From CAJCIY01 sp964245825 (GTDB lineage Bacteria; Actinomycetota; Actinomycetes; Mycobacteriales; CAJCIY01), in NCBI GenBank assembly GCA_964245825.1, contig CAXTNT010000004.1, positions 169,970-233,969 of the forward strand: a stretch of DNA of 64,000 nucleotides, given 5' to 3'. The position numbers and the translations under genes were made by a program. The first letter of the stretch is position 1. Each line of letters begins with the position of its first letter. The notes under the pieces were generated by a model. That model made no database searches and was not told where the DNA came from. It was given only the letters and a program-made list of their open reading frames with translations. Shown in pieces: positions 52,147-61,520 of this stretch.

Positions 52147-54879
52147 GCCCACTCCTCCCACGAGTCCGCCGTCTCGGCGGATCCCCCCATGTGGCCCGTG
52201 ACCTGGGCTGCGTCGGCTGGTGCGGGGGTCCGGTAATAGGGGGATCCCCGCTCGGATCCCCGATCGGATTGCTGATCGGACCCCCCAGCTGGTCTGCGGT
52301 CCGGCCCGGCTGCGCTGGCGCTGACCTCGTCGCCGGTGGCGGGGGTGGGGTGGGGGTTCCGTCCCGTCCGGGGCAGGGCCTGACCCTCGAGCTGGGGTGT
52401 GGCCCGCTGGGCTTGGCTGCGTCCGTGCGCCGCCCGCGCCCGGGCGCGCACGATTGCCCCGTCGGCCGGGTCGGGGTGGGGCGCTGGGCGGGTCCGGACG
52501 GTGAACGCGGCGGTCTCCTCCCCGTCGACGAGCAGGCGGGCGGCGGCGGTGTAGGCGGGCAGGTGCGCGAGGTCGTGCGCGGACAGCTCCGGGGCGACGT
52601 GCCGTTCCAGGGTGCGGGCGTCTTCGGGGGAGACGGAGAAGAACTTTGCTGCGGGCGTTCGCCGACACCGCCTCCCGCAGCTCGCGGGGCAGCTGCCCGA
52701 GGTGTTGGTGGGCCAGCGCGAGGGACAGCCGGTAGCCGCGGGCTTCGGCGAGCATCTCCTCGAACGACCGGGGGAGGGTGAGGAAGTTCTGGCACTCGTC
52801 CACATACAGGGCTGCGTCGACGCGGACGGCTTGCCCGAGGCGGGCGCGGTGCGCGGCGGCCTGCCACACCCGCGCGACGACGAACGACCCGAGCAGCCGG
52901 GACGTGTCCTCTCCGAGGATCCCTTTGGGGACGCGGACGAGGCAGATTCCGCCGTCGAGCACGGCGGCCATGTCGAAGCTGGAGGCGCCGGAGCCGACGA
53001 CGGACCGGACGAAGTCGCGGAGTAGGAACGCCCGCAGCTTGTTCAGCAACGGTCCGACGGCTTGGGCGCGGGCGGCGTCGCCGAGGCCTTCGTACCAGTC
53101 CCAGAACCCGCCGAGCCCGGCCGGATCACCCAGGTTCGCGGTGGCTGCGTGGCGGAAGCGGTGGTCGGACAGCAGCCGGGGGACATCGGCGAGGCTCGGC
53201 TGCCGGCCGGTGCGCCGGCCGTGCGCCAGCAGCGTCAAACAGGCTGAGCGCAGGACGTCGTCGGTGCGGGGACCCCAGAACCGAGAGAAGATCGTCGCGA
53301 AGATCCCGACCAGGTTGTCGACGGTGAGGTCGGGGTCGGCGCCTTCGAGGACGTTCAGCACCGGCGGGCTGGCGGCCTCGTCCGGGTCGATCAGCACCAC
53401 CCGGTGCGCGGCGGGGGTGGGGATGCGGTCGAGGAGGTCGACGATCAGGTCACCTTTCGGGTCAATCACCACCACCCCATGGCCGGCGCTGATGTCGCCG
53501 AGGATCAGGTTGGTCAGCAGCGTCGACTTGCCGGAGCCGGTCGCGCCGAGTATGTGCAGGTGCTGACGGGCGTCGGCGGGGGCCAGCGCGACGGTGCGGG
53601 CGGCGGTGCCTTCGCCCTCGCCCAGGACCTTGCCGGTGGCGCCCACCTGCGGCGGTGGCGGGACGGCGCGGGCCCCGGCGCGGGTCAGCCCCGGCACCGC
53701 CACATCGCCGGGCAGGTGCGCCACCGCCGCCAGCTCCGGCACCGACAGCAGCTGGCCGCGGCCGAGCCGCCGGCCGGCGAGCACCCTGACGGGATGGCGG
53801 AGTGTGCTGCGGGAAAGGGCGTTGCGGCCGGTGAACAGCGCGAACGCGGACGCGATGCCGTGCGCCCGCCCCCGCAACCGTCCCACCACCGCCGCCTGCT
53901 GCTGCCGGGTGAGCGGCTCGGCGCCGGGGCCCGTGCCGGCGGTGGTGGCCGTGGTTGTGGTGGCGTAGTGGATCGCGACGGCCCAGCACGGCTGCCCGGC
54001 CTTGCCGAGGATCGCCGCGACGTCGGCTGCGCGGGCCGGGTCCGCGCTGGCGGCGCCGCCGGCGGGCCGGCGGGCTGTGCCGGGCGAGAAGACGTCCAGC
54101 GCTTTGGCGGCGCGGGTCGTGGGTGTGCCGGTGCGGCGGGCGACCGCCGCGCGGTGCAGCCGCCGGATGCGGCGGCCGGTGACGGGCCGCGCCAGCACCT
54201 GCACGCACGCCGTCTCGTCCGGGCCGAGGTCGGTGAGCGCGCCGATCAGCGGCCGGAGCGGGTCGGCGGGGTGCTCGGTCCGCAGCGGGTAGCACTCGGG
54301 GTAGGCGAGCCGCAACTGCCCGCCCGTCGCCGCCCCACCGCCGTCGGGAGGGGGTAGTGGTGGTGTGGCGGGGGTGGTGGTGGTGCGGGCGCCGGGCCAG
54401 GCGGCGTGGACGGCGCGTTCGACCATGCCGGGTGGGACGGTGCCGGGCACCCACAGCCCGATGCCTAGTCCGGTGGGGGTGGCGGTCAGCTCGAACGCGA
54501 GGTGCGGCTGCCCGCGCACAAGCCGGGCCGCCGGGGGGCGGAGCAGGGCCATCAGGTTCGTCCAGAACGCCTGCGCGCTGCCGGGTTCCACCTCCGGCGG
54601 GGTGAGCACTTGAATGAGCCGGGCCCCGTCGTTCATCGCCCGGGTCAGCGCCCGCCGCCGCACGCCCACGGCGGCCACGATCACGAAGGCGGTCGTGGTG
54701 GCGGCTATCCCGGCCCACGGGAGGGCGCTCGCCGCGGTGTGTTCGAGGTGGCGGGTCAGTTGCGCGGTGGTGGCGCCGGGGCGGGTCAGGTAGCGGTCGA
54801 GCGGGCTCTGACCGGCCGACGAGGTCGGCCGCGGCCCAGACCGTGGCCGGGGGGAGGGCGGTGGGGTGAGTGCGGGCAA
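52143..54879 (-). pseudogene. VirD4/TraG-type coupling protein, frameshifted near 52,650
   Basis: Reads from TTG 54879 (AAAGGA 7 nt upstream). Membrane helix at about 55-75; Walker A LGATGSGKSTLL (about 445), VVIDPKGDLI, a helical AAD-like insert, and Walker B ALYVDECQNFL (about 690) followed by LAHQHLGQLP. At ANARSKV the frame is lost: one base is missing near 52,650, and the true continuation FFSVSPEDARTLERHVAPEL is in the next frame, ending at 52143, where the replication-relaxation gene overlaps by 4 nt. The coupling protein delivers DNA to the channel. The shift removes only the C-terminal ~165 residues and could be an assembly error. Confidence 0.85.
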
Positions 54880-54951
54880 GCAGAGGTCCTTTCAGAACAA
54901 GACGTGTGGTGGGGCGGCGAAGGAGACGCGGTCGCCCAGGCGTCTGAGTGG

Positions 54952-56697
54952 TTAGGGGTCGGGTTGGTCGGCGGCGAGCTCCGCGGGGTCGGTGGTGACC
55001 AGCGCGTGTTCGGCGGGGCTTGCGACGACGGCGAACGCGACCCGGTCCGCGCCGGCGGCGAGCAGCCCGTGGCCGCGGGGGGCGGAGGTCAGGAACGACT
55101 GCTCCCCGGCGGAGAGGTGGAACGCGCCGGCGAGGGCGTCGATGGCTTGGGGGGCTTGGCGGAGCAGGATCTGGGTGGCGGCGTTCGCGACGACGGCTTG
55201 CCCGAGTTCGGTGCCGAGCAGGTCGGCGGCGTCTTGGGTGACGACGGTCAGCCCGCACCAGTGTTTCCGGGCGGCCTTCGCGAGGCGGAACAGGAACTTG
55301 GCGCCTTCGGGGTCTCGCATCAGCAGCCACGCCTCGTCGACGACGACCAGCCGGCGCGCTTGGCGGGTGGGGTCGGCGACGTGCCGCCAGATCGCGTCTA
55401 GCGTGAGCAGGGTGCCGGCGGGTTTGAGCTGGTCGGGGAGGTCCCGCAGCGAGAACACGACGAGGTGGCCGTCGGGGTGGGTGCTGGTCGGGCCGGCGAA
55501 CAGTCCGGCGTGGGTGCCGGTCACGTACGGCGCTAGGCGGCCGGCGAGCGCTGTGGCGGCCGGGTCGGGATCGGCGGTCAGCGCACGCGTGAGGTCGGCG
55601 AGCAGGGGTGCGGGCCGGCGGTGGGTCCGCTCGTCCAGGGTGATGCCGACGGCCTGGTAGGCGGCGAGGATCGCTCGGTCCAACGCCGCCGTCCCGCCCG
55701 GGTCCAAGGCGTCGCCGAGCAGGACCCCGATCAGGGTGTGCAGGAACAGCGCCCGGCGGATCAGCGCATCGGGGCGGCTGTCGAGGTCGAACGGGTTGAG
55801 CCGGACGCCGGGGGCGCCCAGATGTAGGTAGGAGCCGCCGACCGCCGCGGCGAGCCGGGCGTATTCGTCTTCGGGGTCGATGACCGCGACCTGCACGCCG
55901 TCGTAGAGGGAGCGGAGGCATTCGAGTTTGGCGAGGTAGGACTTCCCGGCGCCGGAGCGGGCGAGGATGACGGAGTTGTGGTTGTCCTGGGCGAAGCGGT
56001 CCCAGCGCACCAGCCCGGCGCCGGTCGCCGTCGTGCCGTAGAGGACGCCGGTGTCCGCGGTCAGGCCGGCGGCGGCGAACGGGAACCCGGCCGCCAACGC
56101 GGAGGTGTCGAACGACCGGGACAGCCCCAGCCGGTCCACCCCCAGCGGCAACGTCGAGGTCCACCCCTGCAGGCTGCGGTAGGACGCGGGCTGCGCGGTC
56201 AGCAGCAGGGACGCGGCGAGCGCCCGCACCCGCCCGCACTCCACCGCGAGGGACCGTTCGTCGGGGGCGTGGACGGTCAGCACCAGCGCGACCCGGAACA
56301 GGCGCTGCTGGCCGCGGGCCAGCGCGGCGGACAGGTCGCGGGCGTCGTCGGCGGCGACGTCCACCTCCGGGTTGACCAGCCGGCCGCGGGCGAGTTCGGT
56401 CCGGCGGGCCGACTCGAGTCGGGCCAGCTGCCGGCGGAGCCGGTCCGCGGCGAGGGCGGCGGGGACGGGGGTGATGTGGACGGCGACGTCGAGCCGGCCG
56501 GGGTGGGCGGTCAGCGGGGCGAGCCAGCCGGGGGCGACTTCGCGGGGGTAGCCGACGACGGTGAACGTCGCGCACCAGCCGTCCCCGACGCGCAGGGTCC
56601 GGGGCCGGACTTCGAGCAGGTCCGGTCCCAACGGCGCCCCCCCACCCGCGGACCGAAGACCGCCGCCGTGACGGCGGAAGACCGCCGGGCTTATCAC
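54952..56697 (-). CDS. VirB4/TraE-like T4SS ATPase
   Basis: 581 aa from GTG 56697, overlapping the PrgI-like gene stop (GTGA). N-terminal domain with PREVAPGWLAPLTAHPGRLD and VHITPVP; RecA-like ATPase with Walker A ARSGAGKSYLAK (about 258), VAVIDPEDEYARL, Walker B RLVVVDEAWLLM (about 445), and TVVTQDAADLL. 581 aa is short of the Gram-negative 800-residue VirB4 but normal for actinobacterial elements. Powers assembly of the conjugation channel at the membrane. Confidence 0.93.
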   Translation of the reverse strand: MISPAVFRRHGGGLRSAGGGAPLGPDLLEVRPRTLRVGDGWCATFTVVGYPREVAPGWLAPLTAHPGRLDVAVHITPVPAALAADRLRRQLARLESARRTELARGRLVNPEVDVAADDARDLSAALARGQQRLFRVALVLTVHAPDERSLAVECGRVRALAASLLLTAQPASYRSLQGWTSTLPLGVDRLGLSRSFDTSALAAGFPFAAAGLTADTGVLYGTTATGAGLVRWDRFAQDNHNSVILARSGAGKSYLAKLECLRSLYDGVQVAVIDPEDEYARLAAAVGGSYLHLGAPGVRLNPFDLDSRPDALIRRALFLHTLIGVLLGDALDPGGTAALDRAILAAYQAVGITLDERTHRRPAPLLADLTRALTADPDPAATALAGRLAPYVTGTHAGLFAGPTSTHPDGHLVVFSLRDLPDQLKPAGTLLTLDAIWRHVADPTRQARRLVVVDEAWLLMRDPEGAKFLFRLAKAARKHWCGLTVVTQDAADLLGTELGQAVVANAATQILLRQAPQAIDALAGAFHLSAGEQSFLTSAPRGHGLLAAGADRVAFAVVASPAEHALVTTDPAELAADQPDP

Positions 56698-57701
56698 CAC
56701 GACGAACCACTGGCCGCGGTGATGACCTCGGTGGGGGCCGCCGGCCCCGCCGGCCCCACTGGCCCCGCGGGTCCTGAGGGTGGGGGTGGGGCGGTGGGGT
56801 CGAGGCACGCGTTCAGACACGCCACCGCGCCGCTGCCGTCCAGGACGGTGAGGGTGACGCCGGCGGCGGCGAGCGCGACGGTCGCGTCCTGCGCGCGGCG
56901 CCGCAACAGCACCCCCGGGTCCTCACCGGGTGCGGGGGGTTGGCGGAGGATAAGCAGCACCTGCTGCGCCAACAGTTCCGACCTGGCCGCGAGCTCTTGC
57001 AGGAACTGGGCGTGGTCGCGGGCCGCCGCCTCCAGCCCTGGGTCGGGCAGTGCGCCGGCGCTGGAGGTGAGCGCGGCGATGGTGGGGGTCAGGTCGACGG
57101 GGATCGCGCGGGTGAGGATCTGCACCGGGGCCTCGAGGGAGTTCAGCCAGCGGCCGAACCCGGCGACCAGCGCCCGCTGCTCGGTCGCGGTGCGCAGGGC
57201 GAAGGTGACGGCGCTGGCCCGGCAGATCAGCGCGGCCCCGTCGGGTCCGAGGTCGACAATCCCGTCGGCGCTGACGCCGGCTAGGGGTAGCCGCAGCGGC
57301 GCGGGCAGCGGCCCGCCCGGTCCCGCCCACCCGGGGGCCGGTTGCACGCCGTCGGGGGCGAGGACCAGCCGCGCGGGCCGGCGGCGCTGCCTGAGCGCCG
57401 CGGCGAGCAGCCGGTCGGCGGTGAGCCCGTCGCGGCGGCCCAGCGCGACCGCGACCCCGGCCCCCGCCAGCGGGAGGCCGACCGCGCCGAGGGCCGGGAG
57501 CGGCAGCCACGTTCGGGTGGTCGCGTAGCCCGCCCAGACGGTGACGGCGGTGAGGGTGAGGATCGCCAGCTGCCGGGCGGTCAGCCCCCCGAGGAAGGTG
57601 TCGGGCCGGTCGACGTCGGCGGGGATCCGCACCCGCCCATCCCCCCGCTCCCAGCGATCGGTACCGCTGTCGCCGCGCGTCCGGTCGTGGTGGTTGGTCA
57701 T
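56694..57701 (-). CDS. PrgI/SCO6880-type membrane protein of the T4SS
   Basis: 335 aa from ATG 57701; upstream frame is shadow. RIPADVDRPDTFLGGLTARQ at 25-44 is the PrgI/TcpE opening; helices at about 43-60 and 68-87; then a soluble domain. In actinobacterial elements a PrgI family member always precedes VirB4 and is fused to it in SCO6880. It likely corresponds to VirB3. Stop overlaps the VirB4 start by 4 nt and its own start overlaps the TrbL-like stop. Confidence 0.86.
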   Translation of the reverse strand: MTNHHDRTRGDSGTDRWERGDGRVRIPADVDRPDTFLGGLTARQLAILTLTAVTVWAGYATTRTWLPLPALGAVGLPLAGAGVAVALGRRDGLTADRLLAAALRQRRRPARLVLAPDGVQPAPGWAGPGGPLPAPLRLPLAGVSADGIVDLGPDGAALICRASAVTFALRTATEQRALVAGFGRWLNSLEAPVQILTRAIPVDLTPTIAALTSSAGALPDPGLEAAARDHAQFLQELAARSELLAQQVLLILRQPPAPGEDPGVLLRRRAQDATVALAAAGVTLTVLDGSGAVACLNACLDPTAPPPPSGPAGPVGPAGPAAPTEVITAASGSSW

Positions 57702-59023
57702 GCGCCGACCGCCCACATGCCGGCCTTCAGCGCGCCGGCCGCCTTGTAGAGCAGGACGTTCTTCGCCGCCCGCCCCACCCCGCCGCCATGTCCGCCGCCG
57801 AACACGGCCCGCCCCACCCACGACGGGATCCGCACCAGCACCCAGCACAGGCACGCCGCGACGAGCAGGTTCACCAGCCCACCGGTCACCCCGAGCCCGA
57901 GGCTGGCCTGCCCCCCACTACCAAGAAAGACGCGTAGCGCGGTGACCAGCACCAGCGACTGCCCGAGCTGGACGGCGAGGCAGCCACCGAAAGCCCGCCA
58001 CCACAGCCGGGCAACCCCTTCGGTCTGCGGCAGCGCGTGGCACACCAACGCCAGCGGCGCGGCCACCACCAAGATCACCAGCAGCGCGAGCCGGATCACG
58101 TAGGTCGCGAGCAGCACCACCGCCAGCACGGCGACGACGCCGCCGAGCAGGACCAGGAAGATCCCGCCGCCGGCGAGGGACCCGACCAGCAGCTCGGTCA
58201 GCAGGCTGCCGGCGCTGCCGGCGCTGACCCCGCCGCCGAGCACCGCTTCGGACAGGGCGTCGGCGAGGCTGATCGCCAGCCCGCACAGCGCCAAGCTGGC
58301 GTTCGCCGCGACCGCGGCGACCACGATCCGCGGGGCGATGTCCTTCGCCGCGGTGCGGGTCTGCAGGGTTTCGTAGCTCATCACGATCGCCCCGCCGGCG
58401 AGGACCAGCAGGACCAGCAGGCTGTCGGCGGTGCCGGCCATCAGCTGCCACAGCCCGGCGACGCGGCCCTGCCCGGTCAGGTCCGGCGTCGCCAGCAAGG
58501 TGTGCCCGAGCAGCGCGAGGATCGGGGTCAGCGCCGAGGTGACGAGGCCTTTGAACCAGTCGTTGATCGCGGCGGTGATGTGCCCGGTGATGTCGAACAG
58601 TCCCGGCGACCCCTGCCCCGTCGTGCCGACGGTCGCACCAGGAGCGGCGGGGGTGGTGGGGGTGGGGAGCACCGGGCCGATCTGGATCCCGCCCGGCGGC
58701 GGTGTCGGCGTCACCCGCACCGGCGCCGACCGCACCGGCGACGGCGACGGCGACGGCGTGGCCGACCCGCCGCCGCCCGGCAGCGCCCCTGGCAGCAGCC
58801 GACCCGCCGCAGCCACAGCCGACGCCGGTCGCGTGAGTTGAATCGATCCCGCGGTGGCCGCGCCGGTGGCGCCAGTGGAGCTGGTGGCCGCCGCGGCGGC
58901 CGCACTGGCACCGCAGACCGCCAGCCCCAGGGCCGCCGCGAGCAGACCGGCCGCGCAGCGCCACCGATCACGCCGGACTGTGCCGCGCGTTCCGGTTCGG
59001 GTGGGTGTGGGGGTGTTGGTCAT
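57698..59023 (-). CDS. TrbL/VirB6-like polytopic channel protein
   Basis: 441 aa from ATG 59023; the longer open frame to 60085 is shadow. Signal-like helix (about 22-45), an Ala/Pro/Thr linker, an amphipathic stretch ITGHITAAINDWFKGLVTSA, then six hydrophobic helices between about 190 and 405 (for example ADSLLVLLVLAGGAIVMSY and GGVVAVLAVVLLATYVIRLA). This is the TrbL/VirB6 layout. It overlaps the pilin stop by 4 nt. Core of the inner-membrane channel. Confidence 0.87.
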   Translation of the reverse strand: MTNTPTPTRTGTRGTVRRDRWRCAAGLLAAALGLAVCGASAAAAAATSSTGATGAATAGSIQLTRPASAVAAAGRLLPGALPGGGGSATPSPSPSPVRSAPVRVTPTPPPGGIQIGPVLPTPTTPAAPGATVGTTGQGSPGLFDITGHITAAINDWFKGLVTSALTPILALLGHTLLATPDLTGQGRVAGLWQLMAGTADSLLVLLVLAGGAIVMSYETLQTRTAAKDIAPRIVVAAVAANASLALCGLAISLADALSEAVLGGGVSAGSAGSLLTELLVGSLAGGGIFLVLLGGVVAVLAVVLLATYVIRLALLVILVVAAPLALVCHALPQTEGVARLWWRAFGGCLAVQLGQSLVLVTALRVFLGSGGQASLGLGVTGGLVNLLVAACLCWVLVRIPSWVGRAVFGGGHGGGVGRAAKNVLLYKAAGALKAGMWAVGA

Positions 59024-59463
59024 CCGCCGACGACCGACGCCAAGATCGACACCAGCAGCGGCGCCAACGCGGCCAGCGCGTAGCCGATCGCCGCGGACTT
59101 CAGCGCCGTCTTCGCCCGCTCGACCTGCATCGGGTCCCCACCGGCGGTCAGATACCGCAACCCGCCGATCGTCAGGAACAGCGTCGCCATCGCCGCCAAT
59201 AGCCCCACCAGCCAGGCGGTGAGGGAGTCGATCACCGCCGACAGCGACGGCGGCCCGCCCGCCGCCGCGACCACGCCAGCGAACGCCGGCGCCTCGCACC
59301 CCCCGAGTCCCAGGCCGATCAGCGCGGCGACGCTCGCCGCGGCAGCGGTGCGGCGCCGCCACCCGCCACCACGTCCAGAACGCGCCGGGCGGCGGTGGGA
59401 CCGCCACGGGCGGGGGAGTGGCGGCGGCGGGAGGTGCGGGGCTGGCGGGGTGTGCGTGGGCGT
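59020..59463 (-). CDS. VirB2/TrbC-like pilin, start codon unclear
   Basis: The mature part has two helices (SAVIDSLTAWLVGLLAAMAT and ALKSAAIGYALAALAPLLVS) with the short loop TAGGDPMQVERAK, as in VirB2/TrbC pilins. A GTG at 59274 would give 84 aa but cuts off an obvious signal peptide just upstream (RRRTAAAASVAALIGLGLGG ending EAPAFAG). In that frame no ATG/GTG/TTG occurs. A perfect AGGAGG (59469-59474) stands 5 nt before ACG 59463. So the gene may use ACG, or a base is missing upstream. Coordinates follow the ACG reading. Confidence 0.65.
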   Translation of the reverse strand, partial: TPTHTPPAPHLPPPPLPRPWRSHRRPARSGRGGGWRRRTAAAASVAALIGLGLGGCEAPAFAGVVAAAGGPPSLSAVIDSLTAWLVGLLAAMATLFLTIGGLRYLTAGGDPMQVERAKTALKSAAIGYALAALAPLLVSILASVVGG

Positions 59464-59535
59464 GGTGGCCTCCTGAGTCGGGCGGGCGGTGGGGGCAGGC
59501 CCCGCCTCGGGTCGGCGGGACCTGAAAGGGCTCGC

Positions 59536-60372
59536 TCACCTCCCTGCGGTGGTGGTCGGTTGGCGCACCCCCGACCGACGGTCGGGACACCGCCCGTGGC
59601 GGGGCCTGCCCCCACGAGAAGAACCCGCCTCGGCGGGGGGTTCGGCCACAAACCCGGCCCCCCCGCCGGTCAGCCAGCCGACGAGCGCCGTCTCGGCGCG
59701 GCGCCGCCGTTCGCGGATCGCCCGGTAGCTCACCCCCGCCAGGTCGGCGGCGGTGTGCAGGTCGTGCTCCCCGAGCCGGGTCGCACCGACCAGGTCCGCG
59801 TCCGCCGCGCAAACGACCCCGGCCCGCACGGCCCGGGCGAGGACCAGATCGGGATGGCCGTGCTGCGCCGGCGGCTCGAGCGAGGAGGGCAGCGGCGCCG
59901 GGCGGGCGTGCTCCGCGCGTTCGGTCCGCAGCAGACCATCGGCCGCGCGCCGCGCCGCCCACGTCAGCCGCGCCGCCGGCCGCGCCCGACCCGGCACAGT
60001 CCGGGCGGCGGCGGTGATCAGCCCCGCCAGGATCTCGGCCTGGAGGTCCGCCCGCTTGTCGGGGTGGGCCTGGGTCAGCGGCCACGCCGCCCGCCGCAGC
60101 CCAGGCAGCAGCACCCCCGCCAACCCCACCATCGCCGGCCCCCCGTCCCGGCGCGCCCGCTCCAGCAGCGCGTTGATCGTCTGGTCCCGCACCGCGTAGG
60201 GGGTGGAGGGATGCAGCAGCAGGGAGCGGAGCTCCTCGAGCGGGATAGGCCGGGCGGGCAGGCCGGGCACGCGGGTGCCGTCGAAGCAGTGCGGCCGCGG
60301 GCCGGCGGTCAGGGCGCGGAAGTGGGCTTCGAGGACGTCGAACGGGCTGGTCGGGTCGAGGCGGCGGCGCAT
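59536..60372 (-). CDS. HTH/sigma-70 region 4-like regulator of the T4SS operon
   Basis: 278 aa, ATG behind GGAG. Mostly helical; about 90-115 resembles a sigma region 2-like helix pair (RADLQAEILAGLITAAARTV), and about 195-235 is a clear region 4-like HTH (LGEHDLHTAADLAGVSYRAIRERRRRAE). The C-terminal 45 residues are Gly/Arg-rich. First gene of the leftward conjugation operon and next to the iteron region, so it is the natural candidate to bind it and control transfer genes. Confidence 0.75.
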   Translation of the reverse strand: MRRRLDPTSPFDVLEAHFRALTAGPRPHCFDGTRVPGLPARPIPLEELRSLLLHPSTPYAVRDQTINALLERARRDGGPAMVGLAGVLLPGLRRAAWPLTQAHPDKRADLQAEILAGLITAAARTVPGRARPAARLTWAARRAADGLLRTERAEHARPAPLPSSLEPPAQHGHPDLVLARAVRAGVVCAADADLVGATRLGEHDLHTAADLAGVSYRAIRERRRRAETALVGWLTGGGAGFVAEPPAEAGSSRGGRPRHGRCPDRRSGVRQPTTTAGR

Positions 60373-60438
60373 AGCGGCTCCTTCAGGTCCGGGAGCCGGT
60401 AGCAGGCCACAGGCGGTCTGTCAGAACTCCACCCCGCG

Positions 60439-60537
60439 TCCATCACCCCGGCCGCCCCAGGCTCCGGCGAGCGCTCCGGGCTGGGCCGCGGGCGGGGTGA
60501 TGGAGTCCTGATGGACTCGCGATGGAACCGTGATGGA
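60439..60537. promoter_or_regulatory. Iteron cluster and inverted repeat, oriT/operator candidate
   Basis: Four GATGGA hexamers at 60499, 60510, 60521 and 60532, exactly 11 bp apart. A 12 bp perfect inverted repeat pairs 60439-60450 (TCCATCACCCCG) with 60493-60504 and so includes the first iteron. It lies in the ~300 bp (60373-60677) between the divergent HTH regulator and methyltransferase genes, the only long non-coding stretch of the transfer region; nothing else is seen there. Confidence 0.65.
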
Positions 60538-60677
60538 CCGCAAAACCGCAGCTCACAAGCCCGGGAGACCTGCGGTCGCCGGGCCGGACTGGCGGCGGCC
60601 GGGCGAGCCGCGGTTTGTGTCCCCGACACCGTCCGGGACGGTTCTTCCGGTGGCGCACCTCCCGGCCGTGGGCCCCC

Positions 60678-61520
60678 ATGGCAACCACACCCCGCACCAC
60701 CCCACCCCGCACCAGCGCACCCCGACCCGCAAGCCCAGCCGAATCCCAGCGGGCAGCGGTGCCGCTGGCGCTCTGGCCCACCACCCACACCCCGCCACCC
60801 ACCACCCCGTCTACCGCGGCGACCGAAGGCAGCGGCAGTACCGAGGACGACGGGGGGATGTCAGCCGAGCTGGCCCGGCGGATCCTCGCCGAGTTCTCCC
60901 ACCCCGGCGAGGTGATCCTCGACCTCGCCTGCACCTCCGGGACGCTGCTGACCGCCGCCGCCGCACTGCGGCGCCGCGCGATCGGCATCACCCCCGACGA
61001 CCCCTCCGCGCAGGCCGCCATCGCCCACTGCGAACAGACCCTCGACGGCGACAGGCGGGTGGCGGTGGAGGTGATCACCGCCGACCTCAGCCGGCTCCCG
61101 CAGCTCCGCCCCGACCTCAACGGCGCCGCCGACCTCGCCGTCCTCGCGGTTCCCACGCTCCAGCGGCCGCCGGCCGCGGCGCTGGACGCGGCGCGCCGGC
61201 TGCTGCGCCCCGGTGGGCTGCTGGTCACCGTGACCCGCGGCGCCCGCCGCGCCGGCGCCTTCCACGACACCGCCGGGGAGATGGTCCGCCTCGCCCGCGC
61301 CAGCGGGTTCGGCTACACCCAGCACGTCATCGCGCTCCGCGCGCCGATCGACGGCGACCACCTCACCCCCACCCCCACCAGCCGCGACCGGGCGCGTGTG
61401 CGGGCCGACCTGCGCGCCGGCCGCCCCCGCCACCTCGCCGTCCACCAGGACGTCTGCGTGTTCGTCGCGCCCACCCGCCCGGACGCCGCAGCCGACGACG
61501 CGACTGAGGTGATCGCCTGA
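60678..61520 (+). CDS. SAM-dependent methyltransferase-like protein lacking motif IV
   Basis: 280 aa from ATG 60678. The first 60 residues are Pro/Thr/Ser-rich. Then a Rossmann methyltransferase: AELARRILAEFSHPGEVILD, SAM loop LACTSGTLL, and RLLRPGGLLVTVTRGARRAG. At the catalytic position it has LAVLAVPTLQRPPA instead of (D/N/S)PP(Y/F), so DNA amino-methylation by this chain is doubtful. It overlaps the next, fully equipped methyltransferase by one base (TGATG). Perhaps a specificity or scaffold partner. Confidence 0.75.
   Translation: MATTPRTTPPRTSAPRPASPAESQRAAVPLALWPTTHTPPPTTPSTAATEGSGSTEDDGGMSAELARRILAEFSHPGEVILDLACTSGTLLTAAAALRRRAIGITPDDPSAQAAIAHCEQTLDGDRRVAVEVITADLSRLPQLRPDLNGAADLAVLAVPTLQRPPAAALDAARRLLRPGGLLVTVTRGARRAGAFHDTAGEMVRLARASGFGYTQHVIALRAPIDGDHLTPTPTSRDRARVRADLRAGRPRHLAVHQDVCVFVAPTRPDAAADDATEVIA

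Noticed and set aside
51268..54879. Single 1,203 aa fusion of coupling protein and replication-relaxation protein
   Set aside because: The fusion exists only because of a frameshift near 52,650; the joined part is out-of-frame Arg/Pro-rich sequence, and both genes have proper ends (ATGA overlap at 52,143-52,146).
57698..60085. 795-codon frame covering TrbL, pilin and HTH genes
   Set aside because: Its upstream part is shadow of three other minus-strand genes; ATG 59023 is coupled to the pilin stop and gives the right protein.
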